DNA of 64,000 nt from Chitinophaga pinensis. Its GTDB lineage: Bacteria > Bacteroidota > Bacteroidia > Chitinophagales > CAIOSU01. Shown here one piece after another: positions 61,201 to 64,000 of this stretch. How positions within the stretch are numbered: the first letter of the stretch is position 1; every line of letters begins with the position of its first letter. The DNA lies in NCBI GenBank assembly GCA_945901065.1, contig CAMDKI010000002.1:372001-436000 (forward strand), given 5' to 3'. The translations under genes and the position numbers were made by a program. A model generated the notes under the pieces. The model was not told the origin of the DNA. It did no database searches and saw only the letters and a list, made by a program, of their open reading frames with translations.

Positions 61201-64000
61201 GTCACTTTTATTCCTTTTAATAAGGATGTACCTGAGCCTTCTAAGCGAATTGCTTGATAGCCCCCAACAATACGGGTACTATCTACCCACAAGTAGTTGG
61301 CATTATTACCTTCTGCCGAAATAGAGGTTTCCGAAGCAGAAGCTACAATACCAGCATTAGTTGTGCTGCTGGTAGTAGTGCTCATACTAATGGTGCTATT
61401 TTTAATGGTAACAAAATCTGCTTGGTTGTTAAGCTGCACGCAAAAACCTTGCGCAGCAGTAGCACTCTCAATGGTAAGGTTGTTTATGGTAACATAATCG
61501 GTACCATTCAATAACAAGGTAGCATACTTAATCGTACCATCATGGGTTAGGGTTTCACCTTGTCCATTGAAGGTGATAGTGGCAGTTGGACCAGAGCCCG
61601 GCACTTCGCCAATGGTTACTTGCTCATTGTAAGGACCAGATGCGGTTACCACTGTAAACACAACATCACCTAAGATCCCGCAAGACAATGCAGCGGCTGC
61701 ATCGTTAAATGTTTGATAGTTGCTGCTACCAGTAGGCAAGACACTATTGATGGTATAGTTACCGGCTGGTAATGCCAAGCAAATATTAAATACCAAGGTA
61801 TCGTTAGCGGTGTTGGCATCTGGCGCACCATTGGGGTCACTTGTCCAAACGGTAATGGTGTACGATTGGCTTGTGAAATCAAACGAACCGATTGAAACAG
61901 TATCGCTAGCCAAACTTGCCAACGAAATAGGACTGTGCACAAAAACCGGAAGAGTGGTGTCAATAACACCGTCATTGATGTTTACATACACATTCACGTC
62001 AGTTAAGTTAGCCACGCCTAAGTTCTGAATAACCACATCAATAGGATAGTTGCCTGGGGCAAACGGCTGAGATGGGGTTAGCAAATCGATAGTTGCCGCA
62101 TCATCGGCCGCTGGGGTGTATTCAATTGCTCCTGGGTCGGGGGTAGCACTGCGGGCTACGCCGAAGAAATCGGTTGGAACAGCCGCCAGAGATTCAGCCA
62201 AATCGTTGAATACAGCCGATGTAGGGGTGTAATCAAAATTGGCCGGATCGGCAAAACGCGGATTGCGAGAGAAACCGTTCAAATCGTAAGTACCAGTATT
62301 TGCCGCTTGCCAATCGGCTAGAGTTGGCTGCGCCGCAGTATAATAACCTATGTTGTTGGTGCCAGTAGGCGAATTAATAAAGTAAACGTTTTTATCAAAA
62401 ACAATATCGCTGGTACTAGTTGACAAGTAAGAACCATACTTAGCTCCAGTTCCTGCAGTGGTGTTATAAAAAATGTTATTCTTCACCACAACATTAGTAG
62501 CTAATGTTACCTGATAGAAACATGAAACTATGCTTGTTGAAACAAAATTCTGGTTATCTAACACCACAGTGTTGTTTAGCACATGCATACCATCGCTGCT
62601 GCTGTTGTAAATAGCATAAGTAAGTGAGCTATTGTTAAAATCGTAAATAAGGTTGTTGCTTACCACATTTACAGTAGCTGTATCGGCATCGGCGCCAGTA
62701 AAATATATGCCATAAGTAGAACTTGTTAGGCTACTTGCCCCGCCATGGGTGTTGTGTATTCGGTTGGCATCTATTTTTGCACTAAACAAACTAGTTGCAC
62801 CATATATGCCATTAAAAGTGGTTACGGTTGCTAGGGTCGGGCGGCTAATATCGTTACCTTGTACCAAGCTATTACTATTATAACCAAGGTATACACCAAA
62901 GCTGTAAAAGTCTTGAATGTTGTTATTCAATATTCTGTTGTTAACAGTTGAAGTACCGCCAGTAGGGCCGTAAACAGTTATGCCATATGCGCCACCGAGT
63001 ATAGTATTGCCCTCAATCAAGTTATCGCTTCCAGTAGGGCCTGATGTTGATATTGGGGTACTAGTAGATGCGGACAAAACAATACCTGCAGAGTTTGCGG
63101 TTGTGGTACTGGTTACCAAAGTCAAATCAACAACGCTATTAGTTATGGTATTGTGGTCGGCATTATTCAGCAATTGAATGCCGTAACCATAAACTGCACT
63201 CAACGAACGGATTACCAAACTATCGATAGTTACATATTGCGCACCATCGAGCTGCAAGATATGCCTAGCTCCCGCAATTGCGGCAAATTCAAGCGTATCG
63301 CCATTACCATTAAAGGTAATCGGGTTTGAAGCACCCATACCATTTATAGCTGGAATAATAACTTGCTCGTTGTATGGGCCGCTGCCAGGAGTTACGTTAA
63401 ACGTTACTGGGCCCGTAATACCACAAACCAACATAGAGTCGATGGCATCGTTAAAGCTGGCAAAGTTGCTACCAGCTGTAGGCAAAGTAGCATCAATGGT
63501 AAATGCGCCTTGCATGCCTATGCAAGTCAATATAGTTAGCGTATCGTTGGCTTGAAATGCATCGGCCAGCGAATTTGGATTTGATGTCCAAGCCCTGATG
63601 GTATCAAAACCTGTTGGCAAATAACTGCCCAAGGCTGTAGGGCTGCTATTAATTGACGGTGCAAGAGGCACCGCAGAACTGCTTAAAGTTTGTCCCACGC
63701 CATTTACGCTCCACTGCAAATCATATGTATTCACCGTGTTAGTACCAAAGTTCCTAACCTCTACTTCAACGTTTTGTGATGCTTGGGTTACAATTTGCAA
63801 TGGTGCTACAAAATTGAACACACCTATATCGTTAGCGACACCCGAAAATTCAATTGCACCTGGGTCGGTACTTGTACCACGGCTAGTGCCAAAAATATCC
63901 ACCAAAATACCTTGGTTGGGCACAACATTGTTAAACGAAGGGTTGCCTGGCGTAAAATCGCCCGTTGCAGCGCTCACAAAAAGTGGATTAACCGAGTAGC
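58275..64000 (-). CDS. Giant T9SS-secreted multidomain protein (5' end outside window)
   Basis: At least 1,908 codons; the frame stays open to the window edge, so the GTG at 63977 is not the start. The C-terminus VYPNPFRDAVTIEFVS to LRVR is a type-A T9SS sorting domain. N-terminal to it are PKD/Ig-like repeats of the style DAGNDTTVCDGQTATLGA and a CARDB-like module. The rest is built of three long units, each with right-handed beta-helix stretches (repeats such as TINNLTIES, VTIKNSTISM, LHNNLIDSL) followed by the NPRFADPANFDYTPTS and DPGAIEY linker. Beta-helix regions often bind or cleave polysaccharides, but no catalytic motif is clear. It is likely a surface-exposed adhesin or glycan-binding protein. 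Confidence 0.88.
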   Translation of the reverse strand, partial: YSVNPLFVSAATGDFTPGNPSFNNVVPNQGILVDIFGTSRGTSTDPGAIEFSGVANDIGVFNFVAPLQIVTQASQNVEVEVRNFGTNTVNTYDLQWSVNGVGQTLSSSAVPLAPSINSSPTALGSYLPTGFDTIRAWTSNPNSLADAFQANDTLTILTCIGMQGAFTIDATLPTAGSNFASFNDAIDSMLVCGITGPVTFNVTPGSGPYNEQVIIPAINGMGASNPITFNGNGDTLEFAAIAGARHILQLDGAQYVTIDSLVIRSLSAVYGYGIQLLNNADHNTITNSVVDLTLVTSTTTANSAGIVLSASTSTPISTSGPTGSDNLIEGNTILGGAYGITVYGPTGGTSTVNNRILNNNIQDFYSFGVYLGYNSNSLVQGNDISRPTLATVTTFNGIYGATSLFSAKIDANRIHNTHGGASSLTSSTYGIYFTGADADTATVNVVSNNLIYDFNNSSLTYAIYNSSSDGMHVLNNTVVLDNQNFVSTSIVSCFYQVTLATNVVVKNNIFYNTTAGTGAKYGSYLSTSTSDIVFDKNVYFINSPTGTNNIGYYTAAQPTLADWQAANTGTYDLNGFSRNPRFADPANFDYTPTSAVFNDLAESLAAVPTDFFGVARSATPDPGAIEYTPAADDAATIDLLTPSQPFAPGNYPIDVVIQNLGVANLTDVNVYVNINDGVIDTTLPVFVHSPISLASLASDTVSIGSFDFTSQSYTITVWTSDPNGAPDANTANDTLVFNICLALPAGNYTINSVLPTGSSNYQTFNDAAAALSCGILGDVVFTVVTASGPYNEQVTIGEVPGSGPTATITFNGQGETLTHDGTIKYATLLLNGTDYVTINNLTIESATAAQGFCVQLNNQADFVTIKNSTISMSTTTSSTTNAGIVASASETSISAEGNNANYLWVDSTRIVGGYQAIRLEGSGTSLLKGIKVTNSILLQQFNAGVFVDDQDSLILHNNLIDSLRDLTNGDGIYLTDMNGYFEVEDNTVFTPDWGIYLNDANTADTTRRARVVNNMVRSNADYGLYVVTGSHIDVFHNTVVGNSAIYLATNTKRLDIRNNIFYSPTDFAFEDAVAVATSNHLAVNHNIYYSGSPTLFLRSGGTTTAFNYASLTDWIAAQQTFNLNSLQGDPTFVGPDDLHLLGLLANNVGDNTVGVTTDIDGDTRPLAPATTVDIGADEYLPSENDIQLFSLLSPVESTCGDSLNGVVVVIFNQGTQPQSNFDVTVDFTGTVTQTLTTTYAGPIVSQAYDTIVVGSINTYAGGSLNATVYHSLATDQYNLNDTLSQSINILAIPAAPAAIGDTGCLGDVLELTADFGNFLELEWYDDAALTNSVGSGDVFFTPSLSGPQNYYVVGTEGFFERTAKPAATATGTFISATAGWGLEFEVTETVRIDSLTIYPVGTGTISLGYYNLNAGNALVDTTVSAAVTGSGAATPVQIYVGWTVAPGRYNIGLNSYSGITNLIRDSNGNSYPYTAPTAGISITTGKTSFTATTTSSYYWFYDWVIGITGCSSPAKEVLAFISAPVSEAGPDDTICAGETATLIAQNGVAWNWTGGLTTQSINVSPASTTTYSLTVTDIYGCNGTVDFATAIVNQLPAVDAGNDTTVCDGQTATLGAIGATDYLWSNSATTPTTNVTAVGVYSVTGTDANGCVNADTVELFVRALPSGNAGADGEICAGGSLQLLATGGVNYAWSTLENTAAIVVSPAATTDYTLSTTDQFGCIGEDTVTVLVNDLPVITLGITDTFCVRESNVTLVATPAGGAFSGPGVTAGIFNATLVGVGTYTISYDYTDGNGCSNNASTQVYVDGAPGCYPNGIGNVAGIEIGSVYPNPFRDAVTIEFVSTSNDPVSIRMYDLLGQQIYEAELSVTYGLNTYTIDTERTLAEGFYVIELRKGEQSYNQKLLRVR

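Overview
The window reads as a chromosomal segment of a free-living member of the phylum Bacteroidota. Evidence: type IX secretion (T9SS) sorting tails (6506-8167 and 58275-64000), a PorE-like OmpA/PD40 lipoprotein, a lipidated TamA-type protein (TamL), start regions without Shine-Dalgarno sequences, and many -7 boxes of the form TAnnTTTG, which is the Bacteroidota sigma-A promoter. Base composition is moderate, except for an AT-richer islet at about 13.1-14.75 kb. I saw no tRNA, rRNA, CRISPR array, transposase or integrase.

Layout. 1-2.0 kb: end of a phosphorelay (hybrid kinase cut by the window edge, stand-alone Hpt, receiver with a C-terminal membrane anchor). 2.0-8.8 kb: an unknown helical protein, a beta-CASP nuclease-like hydrolase, a WecE-type sugar aminotransferase, a T9SS-secreted protein and a small MerC-like membrane protein. 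8.8-13.1 kb: a candidate structured RNA with its own promoter and terminator, then nrdB and nrdA (class Ia ribonucleotide reductase). 13.1-15.1 kb: an AT-rich islet of two unknown genes, then a nested repeat element. 15.2-24.5 kb: housekeeping genes (RNA methyltransferase, ECF sigma factor, rdgB, FAD protein, OsmC, argS, a Gre-like factor) mixed with secreted unknowns. 24.7-32.7 kb: PorE-like lipoprotein, arginine decarboxylase, and a TPR lipoprotein overlapping the conserved thrS-infC-rpmI-rplT cluster. 33-45 kb: a tandemly duplicated 42-residue peptide gene, two sodium-coupled transporter families, a TauD-like dioxygenase, a translationally coupled three-gene unit (secreted protein, metallo-beta-lactamase lipoprotein, membrane protein), a secreted protein with a phage-tail-like glycine-rich region, a RetSat-like oxidoreductase and a PhoD-like phosphatase. 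45.7-58 kb: class II (B12-dependent) nrdJ, a 52-residue cysteine-rich protein, hutI, a LEA-like lipoprotein, aroC, an RNA methyltransferase, tamL, an OmpA lipoprotein, tatC and rpiB. 58.3-64 kb: a giant T9SS-secreted protein running off the window.

The most unusual signal is a set of short arrays with strict period 7 or 8. The word differs from place to place (ACACAAG, TTGATAC, ACCCGTA, GTTACGR, TTATTGG/TCCACNG, CGTAAAT, and octamers TTTTCAAA and TTGGTACA). They fill intergenic spaces and end within a few bases of start or stop codons of nrdB, nrdA, argS, hutI, aroC, rpiB, tatC and others, and several occur as inverted pairs. Other notable signals are the candidate RNA before nrdB, the duplicated micro-peptide gene with conserved flanks and terminators, and genes whose -7 box lies so close to the ATG that the mRNA would be nearly leaderless.
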